A stretch of 64,000 nucleotides of DNA, taken from positions 1,426,001-1,490,000 of the forward strand of contig JAUPFP010000044.1 in the NCBI GenBank assembly GCA_036925085.1. The letters run 5' to 3'. The position numbers and the translations under genes were made by a program. The notes under the pieces are model-generated. The model did no database searches and was not told the origin of the DNA. It saw only the letters and a list, made by a program, of their open reading frames with translations. Origin of the DNA: Brachycybe producta (taxonomy: Eukaryota; Arthropoda; Diplopoda; Playtdesmida; Andrognathidae). Below are positions 45,421 to 56,727 of the stretch, piece by piece. Every line of letters begins with the position of its first letter. The first letter of the stretch is position 1.

Positions 45421-46000
45421 GCTCCATTAACTAGAACCCATTTATAGCCTCAACCTCCAACCCTCGTCGTCGCTTGTGTCAGAATCGTTTGAGATGAAAT
45501 TTTTGTTAGTTGTGTTGTGAGGTAAAACAGCAACAACAAAAGAAATGCAGGTGTGCCAAAAAAAACGTTTTATATTTGCGTTTTATTTGTGACCCAAGAA
45601 TGTGTACCTGTTGAAGAATGGCTTTGGCATCATCTTGTCATCTAATGGCCTTTTTACCCTCCTCCTCCACCTCCTCCTCCTCTTTTTTTTTCTAAATATA
45701 TATTCTGAAAAATAACTTAAGTTTGTTTTTCTCCAACAAGATACCAGGGTTGCCCTTTTCAGGTGATCTTTTGTCGGACAGACTTGACAGGAGTCACAAT
45801 CCTGACACGAGTAATCTTTATTTTTTATATATTATAATTTTGATAAATGCCTGTTTTTGAGCATGAAATAAAGGGATAATGAACTGAAACATCTTTTTTT
45901 TTTTGGGACTTTCTCGCCACCAGTTTTAAAAAGAGGAGGTGGTGGCTCACAAGTAAATTTCTTAACGCAATTTCAGATAAATTTACATAATGGACATAAA
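45421..46000. other. Anonymous AT-rich DNA
   Basis: (CTC)n tract at about 45659-45682. No gene recognised. Confidence 0.45.
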
Positions 46001-46425
46001 TATATTTTTTTTTCAGAAGCAACTTAGAAAGAAATTTAAGGTTCATTCTCGAAACTAGAATATAGCGGATCAATATACATGTATACTAAAAGTATTTAAT
46101 GATGATATTAAATCTTTTTTTATATGAAAATTGGATCATTTTCAAACTGCCATGAAAAGCTTATTTAAAAAAAATATCAAGACATGAAAATATCATTTAA
46201 AGGTTTAATTATATATAGAACTGAACCAAGATTTTCTAAAAAATAATGACTTGGAGTCATTTTTCTTCTAGTTTGAATTCTTATTTTGTCTTTTAGAATT
46301 TGAGCTCCAGTTTAGGTCTTTAGCGATTTATTTACTCTACTAGTTTCTGAAACATTTAGGTTTTTTTACACTTAAGTGCTCAAAAATCCGAGAATCATTT
46401 ACACTTTAAAGACAGCTTTAGAACA
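46001..46425. mobile_element. Family A MITE, diverged
   Basis: TTCAGAAGCAACTTAGAAAG, CGAAACTAGAATATAGC, AAAAGCTTATTTAAA and CTACTAGTTTCTGAAACATTT in order. Confidence 0.55.
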
Positions 46426-46474
46426 GAATGGCATTTTCCGAGTCAATGCAAATGGTATATAATAATATATATAG

Positions 46475-46675
46475 ACAGGCAGTTGTGGCCAGCATTAACG
46501 TTTCGTTTGCCCCGCCCTTTTATGAGCGTCATAAATTTCTAACTGGTTAGTTCCTTGGTCTAATGTCACATGCCCCGCCCTTTTCTATTTTTAATTGGTT
46601 GATATTTGGTCTTACGCTCATAAAAGGGCGGGGCAAACGAAACGTTAGTGCTGGGCACAGGGCACAACTGCCTGT
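46475..46675. mobile_element. ACAGGC-family MITE, copy 2
   Basis: ACAGGCAGTTGTGGCCAGC pairs with GCTGGGCACAGGGCACAACTG..CTGT. Inner arms AAACG...GCCCCGCCCTTTTATGAGCG pair. The middle holds GTCACATGCCCCGCCCTTTT. Confidence 0.88.
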
Positions 46676-46897
46676 TAATATAACAGCACTGTGTGGTGTT
46701 CCCACATTGCAAATTTAGTTCATTCTGTTGAAATGGCCCAATGTATATGTAGGACTGCTAGGTTTGTTTGTGGTAAATATAATGTTACCTTAGTGAGTGT
46801 GACAAGAATGCTTTTGGAGCTTAGTTGAGACAGTTTACTTGCAAGGAGGACAGATTTTAGAGTTTAAACATTTTTAAACAATGATACCAGTGTAGAA

Positions 46898-47090
46898 ACA
46901 GGCAATTGTGCCAAGCATTAAAATTTTATTGGCCCCGCCCTTTTACGAGCGTCAGACTAAATATCAACCAATTAGAAATTGAAAAGGGCGGGGCATGTGA
47001 CATCAGACCAAGTAACAAACCAATTAGAAATTGATGACAATCATAAAAGGACGGAGCCAATAAAATTTTCATGCTGGGCACAATTGCTGT
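46898..47090. mobile_element. ACAGGC-family MITE, copy 3, with near-perfect 8-bp target duplication
   Basis: ACAGGCAATTGTGCCAAGC pairs with GCTGGGCACAATTGCTGT. The flanks are GTGTAGAA and GTGTAGTA (7 of 8). GCCCCGCCCTTTTACGAGCG and AACCAATTAGAAATTG recur as in the other copies. Confidence 0.9.
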
Positions 47091-47199
47091 GTGTAGTAGA
47101 CTCTTGTCCTCAACCAACTTCAAGTAAACTACGTGCAAGGGCATTACATTTTGGTAATGGTGGCCACTCTTAAGAAAATTAAAGAGATATTTTCACACA

Positions 47200-47500
47200 G
47201 ACCAATACGTATTGCTGGTCATTTTGTTCCCAGGATGGCAAGACAATGAAAATCTCTTGCAGAGGATTTTAAATATGAAAATAATAAACTTGTATTTAGG
47301 TGGGCCCTTAATTTTCGGACAATGCAATTATTTCAGCTGCACCAGAACACATTGCAATTGTTATTGGGTTTATATCTTTGGGTTTATACATAAAAAATAT
47401 TTTGATATTTTCAGAAAGAGAAAAAAAAAACCATGATTTTTTTTTCCAACTCTGTCCATGTTGCAACATATGTTAAAACACTCCTTATTTAACCCAATTT
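47200..47500. repeat. Interspersed repeat, partner of 16605-16900
   Basis: Shares TTTCAGCTGCACCAGAACACA and GGGTTTATATCTT with the first copy, with weaker similarity outside. Confidence 0.6.
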
Positions 47501-48774
47501 TGAACTAGAAAATTTGAGAAATTACCACATATATACCTAAAAAAAAAACTAATGATTGCAACAGTTTAAACAAAAAGAAAGGGTGCGCGTTATAAGAAAT
47601 AACTGATAATAAGAAAATTAACAATGAAAAGTGTATATAATAAAGGGTTATGCAATTAGAAGAAGAAAAAAAAGTAGTTTAGAAAAGGATCAATAGCTGA
47701 TGGAATTACTTTTTTTTTTGTATAAAACGTTGTTTCATTGTTGAGAATTTATATAAGCCCTAATTTCGTTTTTATTGAGGTATATATTATATATCTGTCC
47801 TGAAAAAAAGGAGAGATTCTCGTATACCAGATACTGATTATATATTTTTTGATTGATGATATTATAGATGGTAGTTTTCATTATATTATAAATAAGTCAA
47901 GGCATTTTTTTCTTCTTCTTGTACCACAGAAAGAAAAAAAAATGATATATTTATAAAAGGGGCAACACAAACAAAACAATGTTCAAGCTTTTATATATAG
48001 AAGAAGTTCATTCAAACATGTCTTCAAATTTATATTTGAAAATATGCCTAAAGCAGTCAGTGGTGGTGGTTGGCCAAACTATTTGCTCTTTTTTTACATT
48101 TCAAAAGACATATACTTACTATACAGGGAGATAATACTAAAATGTTCAAATTTGTACACCCTGAATGAGCCTGTAATGGTTCTACTAACGCCATCTAGTA
48201 GATATTTTGGAAACAAGAAACCCCTCTCATCAAGTGTTTCCGAAATGGAAGAAACTTGCCACTTGAAACTTTTCAACCCTCTCTAAAGCACGGTTTTCAA
48301 CACAACAAATCCTGTTAAAAGTTACTCAGTAGAACAGATTTTTTTTTTCATGTTGTGAATTGTTCTGAAGGTACAAAGTGACAAATAAATTTTCATCTTG
48401 AACTTGGACCTCATATTCCTCATCCCTTTTTCCCATGAAATTCTTAAATATACCTAAGATTACTTCTGAATTTAAGCTGTTTTTATGAACAACTGATTTT
48501 CAAACTCTAGAGCCTCGTTGTTACAGTAAAAGTCATAAAATTGTGACAATCATATCTTACGATGTCACTGCTCATGCCCTATTATTTTTTTATTGATTGT
48601 CACATTATTCTGTAAAGTTGTAAACCATCTCAATGGCAGTCACATGACAACATTTGTCATAATGTATTATTTGGAATTTGCAATTTGCTTTTGTGACAGA
48701 TGCTAGGTTATAAGATAGACATGACAACTAATGTCATATGGCAGTCTTTATTTTCTTTTTGTAAGGAGGCCCCT
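47501..48774. other. Anonymous AT-rich DNA
   Basis: The 80-codon frame at 48044-48286 has no recognisable domain. Nothing else seen. Confidence 0.45.
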
Positions 48775-49100
48775 GGTTATTAACAGTTTCAAAAGCAACA
48801 ATAGTGAGAAATTGAAATTACGGTAGAAACTAGAACGGTAGCTGAATCACATGAATAGTATTTTTCATGTTGATATCTTTTAAATTAAACTTTTTATAGA
48901 AAACTATTTCCAAAGGTTCATTTTCAAACCTGATATAAAAAGCTAATTTTAAAAGATAAAAACATGAAATTACTTTTCAGTAATTTCGCTACCTTTCTAG
49001 TTTCTAAAACCCTTTCAAATTTCACTTCTTTCTTCCCGTAAGACAAAATAACAAGAATTCGATTGTGGAATTTACACTTTTAAAGTTTAAAACCACCTTA
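48775..49100. mobile_element. Family A MITE
   Basis: GGTTATTAACAGTTTCAAAAG, TAGAAACTAGAACGGTAGC, GTTGATATCTTTTAAATTAAAC, CTACCTTTCTAGTTTCTAAAA, and the terminus AAAACCACCTTA. Confidence 0.75.
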
Positions 49101-49101
49101 A

Positions 49102-49425
49102 AGCCGGTCCACACGCAACACTTACAAACGCTGCACAATGTTTTGCCCTGCGCAGTTTAAGACGATGTAATTATGTAAACTGCACAGAGGCGAAAAACTG
49201 CGGCCGACAGCTCAGCTATCCGCAACCTGTAAAGTTTTCTTTTTATTTTGATGCAAGAACAGTGTTCGCAGTGTATTATTTCAATAGATTCCGCGGAACA
49301 GAGTGGGGAAAACGGTGCTGAAAACTATATTATGTGGACATCCTAAACAGAAACGGTCTTTTTTTTTACACAAGTTTGCCTGCGAAAGCAAAACGTTGTA
49401 CAAAACGTTGCGTGTGTACCGAGCT
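49102..49425. mobile_element. PIF/Harbinger-like MITE, GCAAC/GTTGC word family, copy 2
   Basis: Starts AGCCGGTCCACACGCAAC after TAA and ends ACGTTGCGTGTGTACCGAGCT. The left TAA is the terminal TAA of the family A copy at 48775-49100. Words: GCACAATGTTTTGC, CTGCACAGAGGCG, AAAACGTTG. Confidence 0.75.
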
Positions 49426-50604
49426 TGCATACTATATGTGTCCATTTGGCTATTTACATAAAAATATAAAAGAAAATCTTTTACAAGTATAAAAAAAAAA
49501 CACTCAAATCTTAAAAAATACCGGGGTAAGAGACAGATAAAAAAAACACATGAATATTGCTCAAGATGATTGATTTCTTGTTAAAAAAAAAGTTCTAAAA
49601 AATTAATTATCGCGTCAACTATGAACAGAAACAATTTCTCTCTAAAGAAAAGCAACAAAAAAAACCCCTGCAATCTATAAAACAAAAGAAAATTGAGTTT
49701 ACGTTTCGTTAATAATACAAATAAAAATGAAACTCATTCCATTAAAAAAAATATTATACATAGAAAGAGAGACTGTCTTAGTCTAGTTTCATACAATTTG
49801 TATTTTGACATTCTTGTATATTGTGTGAAATGCAATTTGATCAATATGTTTTCATATTTTTATATAAATGCTCAAGTATTTTTGTTGTTGTTGTTGTTGA
49901 AAAAGAAGCCATTGTCTTTCAAGTTTTCAAACAAAATAAAACTTACAGGTTTAGAGGAGACTATAATAGAAAATACAAAAATGAGTAGCCCCTACTAATA
50001 AGTAATAACAATGTTGAAATGGTCATTGGCCTAACGCAGCCCTTTTCACAGTTGTATTTCTTCGATCCGTGGCTCATTTCTAGAATTCAACATCAACCAT
50101 AAATTTCAATCTATAGACATGAATGGTATGTTTCATTACTAGAGCTCGGATTTTGATGCAATAATCAACCAGAATGTTTCGCAATATGTGGTCCAAGTGC
50201 CAATTGTGAAGTAAAAATCTCGTTTAGATAAAAAAGATTTTTTTTAATAATTAAAAAAATAGTTAGAGGCTAGAACTCTAGTTGACAACTGATAGTAACC
50301 AGACATCTAGCCTCTCTAACCAGCCTGTTCTGATCAGAAAAAGCATAATTGCAGTTGCTCTAATGATGATGATGATGTGTTTACTTCACAATTGGCACTT
50401 TGGCCAAAAATTGAGAAACATTCCGGTTCCGAGCCCTATTCATTACTATGACATTCAATGGGAAACGTTTTTAATATCAAAACGACTCAGTGGCCTCACA
50501 AAATACAAAACCGACTCAACAACATGTCTCGTAATAATTAATACCAGATAGATAATATATAGGTCTCTAAAGTGATAATTGCTACCTAAATTCACTCATT
50601 GTAA
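49426..50604. other. Anonymous AT-rich DNA
   Basis: (GTT)n near 49880-49899. No gene recognised. Confidence 0.5.
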
Positions 50605-50607
50605 TTA

Positions 50608-50990
50608 AGTGGAGATCAAATTGGCAAATATTTAAAGCAAGATTCACTGCAAATGTGTCCTTGAATTAATTGCAATTGAAAATGTGATAAATACTCTTGC
50701 AAGACTTAAAGTGGTTGGTATGCTTGCAGCTTCGCTTTTTTGTTGTTGTTGCAAGAAACTGTGCAAGATTCACAGCAATATTTAACTTATTTCTTGCACG
50801 GAGCCTTGCAAGGGGAGAAAAAAAAAGCCAATGTGATCGCCACTTAAAAACTTGCAGTAGTTTCTCTTGCATATGAGCAAACCCCCCCCCCCCCCCCCGC
50901 AGATGTCATTTTTGCAAGAAATTGTTGCAACATTTGACATGTTTATTTCAGTAAATCTTGCATAAAAAATGAGCCCGTGTGATCGCCGCT
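50608..50990. mobile_element. GCAAG word MITE copy 3 plus an adjoining half copy
   Basis: Starts AGTGGAGATCAAATTGGC after TTA. A first right end, GTGATCGCCACT, falls at 50844 before TAA, and a second right end, GTGTGATCGCCGCT, at 50990. The segment between them carries a 17-base poly-C (50882-50898) and GCAAGAAATTGTTGCAAC. The arrangement looks like a one-and-a-half element. Confidence 0.75.
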
Positions 50991-51975
50991 TACGTTTCAT
51001 ACCACATTTTGTATTATTTTTCTTGCAACGTATATCATCCAAACATACTTTTTTTATTTTAGAAAATAGGAGACAATGACACAGCGTTCCCCAAAAATTG
51101 CTCACAACAGGACATCTAGAACACAATCATGGATGCCACGCGTGAAAATGTTCAATCCCACCAGACTAACCATATTATATTTACAGTAAAGAGAGACAGA
51201 CACTATTGGAATTGAATGCATCATGGTCATGGGTTTGCAGGAGGCAAAAGGGGTCATCGATACAAAGAAATATATTATTAATAAAACGTGTGCCAACAAA
51301 ATACCTTTGAAAAAAATGAATAATAAAAAAAAAAAGAATGAGGCTTACAATAATAATATTTTACCATATATAATAATATTAAGCTAACGTTTAGGAATGA
51401 AGCGTGCAGCTAGCTGGTCTTCGAGGTTAATCAATGCATTTGTCACAAGCCAAAGGAGGGGGTAAATATTAAGGGTTGTTGGTTTGGTATGTCCGAAGCA
51501 ACAACAACAACTACAAAAAAGAGAGACCCACCTCTGCCTGAAAAAAATTTAATATATTTCTAAGAGAGAGGGGCATATTAAAAGGCGTGTCTATTGACGC
51601 CCCGCACGCCCGCCCACGCACAAATTTAACAATACTTGGGGGCAAGTTACTGAGGTTATTTAATTATTAAGACCGTGCCGTTTATCATTATTGTATTGTA
51701 TCATAAAGAAGAAATTCCTTTTAAGTGTGTGGCAAATGACACTAAGGTGGAATCGTTCACTATTTCTAATTCTTTCACATCTTTACTTTCGATTAAACCT
51801 TTAACCTTATTTCTATTACAAGATACATAAAGTGTATGTAAATAAAAAAAAATAAATGTAATTTAAATAATAAATAAACAAAAGTTTTTTTCTTAAAAAT
51901 GAATTTTTATCGTAATTTGGAAAATGATGAAATGACACCAAAATCTTTTTTTTCTTCTGATGGACTATTTTAAAA
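50991..51975. other. Anonymous AT-rich DNA
   Basis: No supported gene. A weak candidate terminal exon on the minus strand is discussed under findings. Confidence 0.45.
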
Positions 51976-52479
51976 CTAGTGGGGTAACCCGTCATAAATG
52001 ACGGGGGCAAAATTCACAGGCAATTGTGCCCAGCATTAGAATTTCTTTTCCTCCGCCCTTTTATGACGTCACACCAAGTAACAAACCAATTAGAAATTGA
52101 TGACGTTCATAAATGGGTGGAGGAAAAGAAATTCTAATGCTGGGCACAGTTGCCCGTGATAAACTGTAGTTTAATTTTGCTACTATTATCCCCTCCCCTT
52201 TTTATATTTGAAAGAGAAAATGAGTTTTTCATTTTCTCTGGTGTGCGCATGCGCGTCGTTTGTTCCTTTTTTTACTCCTTTCATTTCAATTTCAGTCACC
52301 CCCTCCCCCTTTTTCTCTCTCCCCCTCTACACTTTATAAACCTTTTCCCCTCTCCAATTTAATATCATGGGGTTCTTGGATGGGAAGGGTGCAACATATA
52401 GCTGACCTTGAGAAAAAAAAAGCAGTTCATTTATTCAAATTTATATAAATTCCGACGTTACACACACACAGACCTGGGA
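51976..52479 (-). mobile_element. Non-autonomous Helitron-like element, full-length form
   Basis: On the minus strand it starts TCCCAGGTCTGTG after host A and ends with the hairpin CCCGTCATTTATGACGGG, TTACCCCA and CTAG before host T. This gives the canonical A|T insertion of Helitrons. It contains an ACAGGC-type MITE at 52016-52157 and the pyrimidine-rich CCCTCTACACTTT tract. No coding sequence of its own. Confidence 0.78.
52016..52157. mobile_element. ACAGGC-family MITE inside a Helitron
   Basis: ACAGGCAATTGTGCCCAGC pairs with GCTGGGCACAGTTGCCCGT; inner TCCGCCCTTTTATGACGTC pairs with GACGTTCATAAATGGGTGGA. No 8-bp duplication is visible at its flanks, and the same junctions occur in the 63221 copy, so the insertion or capture is ancestral to the family. 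Confidence 0.8.
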
Positions 52480-52524
52480 TATTATATATAATTATATATA
52501 TAATTGTATTGATTAATCATTGTA

Positions 52525-52760
52525 TTTTTTTACTCTTAAGGTGTTTTAAAGTGTAAACGACTCTCCAACCCGGATTATTCCGTATCTTAAGGTGCATAAT
52601 GAACAGAAACTTGGCCGTGTTTTAGAAACTAGAAGGATATAAGCTCAATTAGAAAAAAATGAACATAAAAATACCCTTAAGTAATTCAGCAACCCTTCTA
52701 GTTTCTAAAACAATTTTAGTTTTTCTTAATTTTCCTCTTCTGTTCATAAACCATCTTAAA
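52525..52760. mobile_element. Family A MITE, shortened
   Basis: AAGGTGTTTTAAAGTGTAAAC at the left and CCTTCTAGTTTCTAAAAC at the right with most of the middle lost. Confidence 0.65.
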
Positions 52761-53870
52761 GATCTTTTATGGACAACTAATTTTTTTCAAACTTATGTTG
52801 TTTTCTAGTTTCAGAAGACAACATTAAAGAAAAAATTGAAAGTGTATTAGAAACTAGAAAGGTAGCTGAATCGCTCAATAAATCAAATGATTTTTTTAGA
52901 AAAAATTTACATTTATTTAAACATTAAAATTATACAATAAAAATAAAACAGTTCCCAGCATTTTTCTCTATAAAATAAAGTCCGGTCCTTTCATTTTTTC
53001 GGAAGATATACTTGAGGAAGTATCCCCCAATTGACTGGTGGAAATCAGGGACAAATACTGTAGTTGTAAATAGTAATAGTAATCTAAGAACCTCAGAGGT
53101 AAACCGTTTTAAGTCACCAAACCTAAATTTTACAGTGGAGTAATTTGAAAGTTTTTCTCTTCATTGAAGAAATAGGACTTAACATGGTATACCACCATCT
53201 AGCAGCCAATGTGTAAAACTGTGGACTTACCACTGTTTACCACTGATAGAACTTGACAAACTGTTTAAAAAACGCAAATTTTACATCTTATGAAGATGTA
53301 AAATCGTGTTTTATTTTTAAAAAGTGACAACACAGTTTACCTCTGAGGTACTGATTTGCTTTGGGAACTGAAAAGGCTGCAAAGCTCGTGTTTACATTCA
53401 GAATGTTAAATTAAAATTGCTTGAAACTTATTATTTTCAAATTTGAATATTTATTAACATTTTTTTTTCTTGTTTTGCAATTATTTTACTAACAACTTAA
53501 CAATTAACAATGTTATTATGACTCATTTTTGCAAACATCGTCATAAAAAAAATGTAATATTTCATATAAATGAAAAAAAAATCAAAAAAATCGATTTATT
53601 TGATTTAAAAAAAAAAAAATCAAAAAAATCAGCCACCCTGTGCACTCAATAGTATTTTCACATTGATATCTCTCAAAATAAACTTTTTATCATTTTCCTT
53701 ATTTTCAAACTGACATAAAAAGCTTATTTTGAAAGATATCAATATGCAAATACAATCAAGTGAATGAACTAAAATTCTAGTTTCTAAAACACTTAAATTT
53801 CTCAAAATTTTGTTCTCATGAAAAGAATAAACTAGAATTCGAGGGGCGTTTACGCTTGAAAACCATATTA
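52761..53870. mobile_element. Family A MITE with a CCTCAGAGGTAAAC element inside
   Basis: The left family A half is at about 52762-52875 (AGAAACTAGAAAGGTAGC) and the right half at about 53650-53870 (AAAGATATCAATATGCAAA, ATTCTAGTTTCTAAAACAC). Between them CCTCAGAGGTAAACCG (53092) pairs with AGTTTACCTCTGAGG (53334), forming an apparent inserted fold-back of about 260 bp. Confidence 0.6.
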
Positions 53871-54440
53871 AACCTTATGGTTAAATATGGAGTAAAAAAC
53901 CCTTAATTGAAATCAAGAGAAAGAGTTTCATTGAATATTCTATGCAAAAAAACCTTCAAGTAAATTTCAAAATAAAATAAAATGTGAAAGAAAATCGCCA
54001 CAAACAAACAAAATGCTGTTTCATCAGGATTTTTTTTTTTCATAAAAGCTTTAAGTGTCTCATTTATTCATTTAGCTAAAAATGCAAATTTGAATCAGAA
54101 AAGGCTAAATAAATGTTCGGTCTCCCTTTTAAACCGATTTCTGATGCTGATTCATAATAGATTCATCAGAATAGTTGAATCTTTTTTTACTTAAATTTTA
54201 ACTGTTTAATTTATATTTTTCTTCACGCCTTTAATACAACTACTATTTTCATTGAACAACAATTTCAACAAATCAATCACTACACAGATAAATAATGATC
54301 TGAAATTATTTCAGAAAGAGAAGAAGAAAAAAACACCCCAGATGTTCAGGTTTTTTTAAGATAAACCACACAACTTAACACTCCACAAAAGACTGGAATG
54401 TCTGTTTTGAAATATAGCATTAATGGGATTACTACAAGGT

Positions 54441-54442
<2 letters not shown>
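53871..54442. other. Anonymous AT-rich DNA
   Basis: Nothing recognised. Confidence 0.5.

Positions 54443-54481
<39 letters not shown>
54443..54481 (+). repeat. (TC)19 microsatellite
   Basis: Uninterrupted dinucleotide run. Confidence 0.95.
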
Positions 54482-54483
<2 letters not shown>

Positions 54484-54517
54484 CGAAATACAATTATTTA
54501 AGGCCTAAATTAAAGAA

Positions 54518-54835
54518 GGAAACTTAAGGTGGTTTTTGAACAAAGAAACTAGAAGGTACATTTTCAAGTTGATATCTTTCAAAATAAACTTTTTATAGAC
54601 AACAATTAAAAAATATAGTTTGCTTCAAGTTGGGTCATTTTCATAGAAAAAAGCTTATTTTAAAAAATATCAACAGGAAAAAGCCCTTAAGTGATTAAGC
54701 TACTCTTCTAGTTTGTTAAACACTTGAAAGTTTATCTTAAGCAAACAATATAAAAAGTTCATTATGAAAGATATTAACATGAAAATACTATTAAGTTTGA
54801 TTCACCTGCTGTTCTAGTTTCTAACATAATTTACT
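54518..54835. mobile_element. Family A MITE
   Basis: Begins TTAAGGTGGTTTTTGAAC; contains GATATCTTTCAAAATAAAC and CTACTCTTCTAGTTTG. Confidence 0.72.
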
Positions 54836-54839
54836 TACA

Positions 54840-55265
54840 ATTTTAAGGCGGTTTTTAAAGTGTAAACGCCCCCTTCACACTCTGGTGATTCTGTATTTCA
54901 GCATCAAAATTAAGCGAAAATTGAAAGTGTTTTAGAAACTAGAAGGTAAGCTCAATCACTGAATTGTTTTTTTATGAACATTATCTTTTAAAATAAGCTT
55001 TTTATGATAGTTTGACAAATACAATTGACTTAACTCAAGAGGTTGTCTCACCATACAATTTTTTTGAAGTTTTTTTTGTCCACGAAAAGTTTTATTTTAA
55101 AAGATATTAACACGAAAATAGTATTAAGTGACTCAGCTACTGTTCTAGTATTTAAGACACTATCAATTGTCACCTTAGTGTTGTGCTCCAGAAATGCAAA
55201 TCAGCTGTTCACAAAACATTTCAAAGTTAACTTGAACCCTCTGAGTAGAGTTAGTTCTGTTTAAA
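54840..55265. mobile_element. Family A MITE
   Basis: Begins TTTAAGGCGGTTTTTAAAG and TGTAAACGCC. It contains TTAGAAACTAGAAGGTAAGC and ends near CAAATCAGCTGTTCAC. It directly follows the copy at 54518. Confidence 0.72.
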
Positions 55266-55359
55266 AAAATCCTATTCAGAATTTTTTTTCCCATTTTGAA
55301 ACCCTATTTTGAGGGTACAAATTAAAGTGCTAAATTTCCTTCTTTGAATTTGGGCCTTA

Positions 55360-55637
55360 TACCTTGTACACACATGAGTTAAATGAATTCAAATGAAATG
55401 TGTTTAGGTGAATTATACGGAATCCAGTTAAGGACATGAACAAAATAAAAATTGACTTTATTATTAATATTTTAAAATTGAAATACTAAATCAATATTTT
55501 AATGTCAGTAGTTTATATTTAAGTATTAACTGAATAAATTGAATTCGACATATTGTTTGTTTTCCCTTCACAGAGGGCTCTGTAGAACACATTTATTATT
55601 TAAATGCATTTAAATTATCAGGTGTGTGTACTAGGTA
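55360..55637 (-). mobile_element. TACCTAG-family MITE, copy 7
   Basis: Plus-strand ends TACCTTGTACACACATGAG and GTGTGTACTAGGTA; flanks TTA and TAA. At 278 bp it lacks a short internal piece found in copies 1 and 6. Confidence 0.88.
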
Positions 55638-55723
55638 TAAAAGGGGTCTTGTATATTTTCCAATTGTTCATTTTTTATTATATATTCAATGACTTTTTTG
55701 TTGAAAAAAGAAAGTTTTCTCTC

Positions 55724-55728
<5 letters not shown>

Positions 55729-55798
<70 letters not shown>
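55729..55798 (+). repeat. (AG)35 microsatellite
   Basis: Uninterrupted 70-base AG run, the longest perfect dinucleotide tract in the window. Confidence 0.97.
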
Positions 55799-55801
<3 letters not shown>

Positions 55802-56239
55802 ATTAAGTCGAAATTACACGCTTTACCTGAGACACGTAAATAAACCATCTTTCAACTAAACTATTAAATGCAAACTGCATTTAAAACAGTTTTTTCGCAG
55901 TTCCACATTTACCTATGTTTTTATTGTTTATAAGACAAGTAAAAGTGGCCATTAATTCGTTATACGTGCTATAGTCGAGCATTTTGCTTTCAATATAGTA
56001 AAAGTTCATATGCAAAATGGAAATTTTTCATTCTTGTTTTGTTATGTGTGTACAGTGATGAAGAGAAAAAAAAGTTGTCCCCATAAATTCAATGAATAAG
56101 CTGGGGAGAGAAAAGGAGGGAACAAAAAACCGGGTGGAAAAAGTAACGCGTGTAGTCTTGAAAGCTACGGCTATTTTGTTGAAATAATTTGATTCAGCTA
56201 AAGAAAAGGAAAAGGACATAAAAAAACACCACCTAACGA
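55799..56239. other. Anonymous AT-rich DNA
   Basis: Nothing recognised. Confidence 0.5.
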
Positions 56240-56500
56240 CTTTCTTTTCGAATTTTAGACAAATTTGAAGTCGAAAACAAAAATCGACATAAAACGTTTA
56301 TTTTTAAAGATACCAAAACATGAAAATCCTCTGCATTTACTCTTCTAGTTTATAAAACACTTTGAATTTTTTTCTTAATGTTTGCTTCTGATTTACAGAA
56401 TAACCAGAGTTCTATTCCATTGTTCTCTTTTCATTTGCATATTTTGCAAAGTAAAAATATAAACGGGCAACTTTGAAACTAGAAGATTGAAAAAAATCAC
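56240..56500. mobile_element. Family A MITE, degraded
   Basis: CTCTTCTAGTTTATAAAACAC, AATAACCAGAGTTC and AACTTTGAAACTAGAAG are family A fragments. Confidence 0.5.
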
Positions 56501-56727
56501 GCAGTCATTTTCCGGTGATGTCTTCCAAAATAATTATTAAAGCAAGGTGCAGATGGTACAGATCTTTGGTATAGATCAAGCTACAGATCTTTGCTTGTCA
56601 ATCCATGGACACAGAAACTGTAAACATTTCTTCAAATTGTAATAATTTGCAATGATGAAGAAGTGATCAATTACTAAAACAAAAAGAGAAAATAGGTGCT
56701 GAAAAAAGTAAAGCAAAGGAGGGATAA

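Larger units (their letters stand above)
44346..45475. mobile_element. Composite: GAACG/CGAAT word MITE split by a TACCTAG MITE, between distant inverted repeats
   Basis: GACGAGGGTTGGAG (44350) recurs inverted as CTCCAACCCTCGTCGTC near 45460. Inside, GAGCACGAAT..GGAAGGGTGCGGACTCGCGAATGCTT (44414-44450) pairs with AAGCATTCGTGTGCTCGCACCC near 44978. This second palindrome is interrupted by the TACCTAG MITE at 44453-44755. Family A sequence occupies 45130-45420. Confidence 0.65.
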
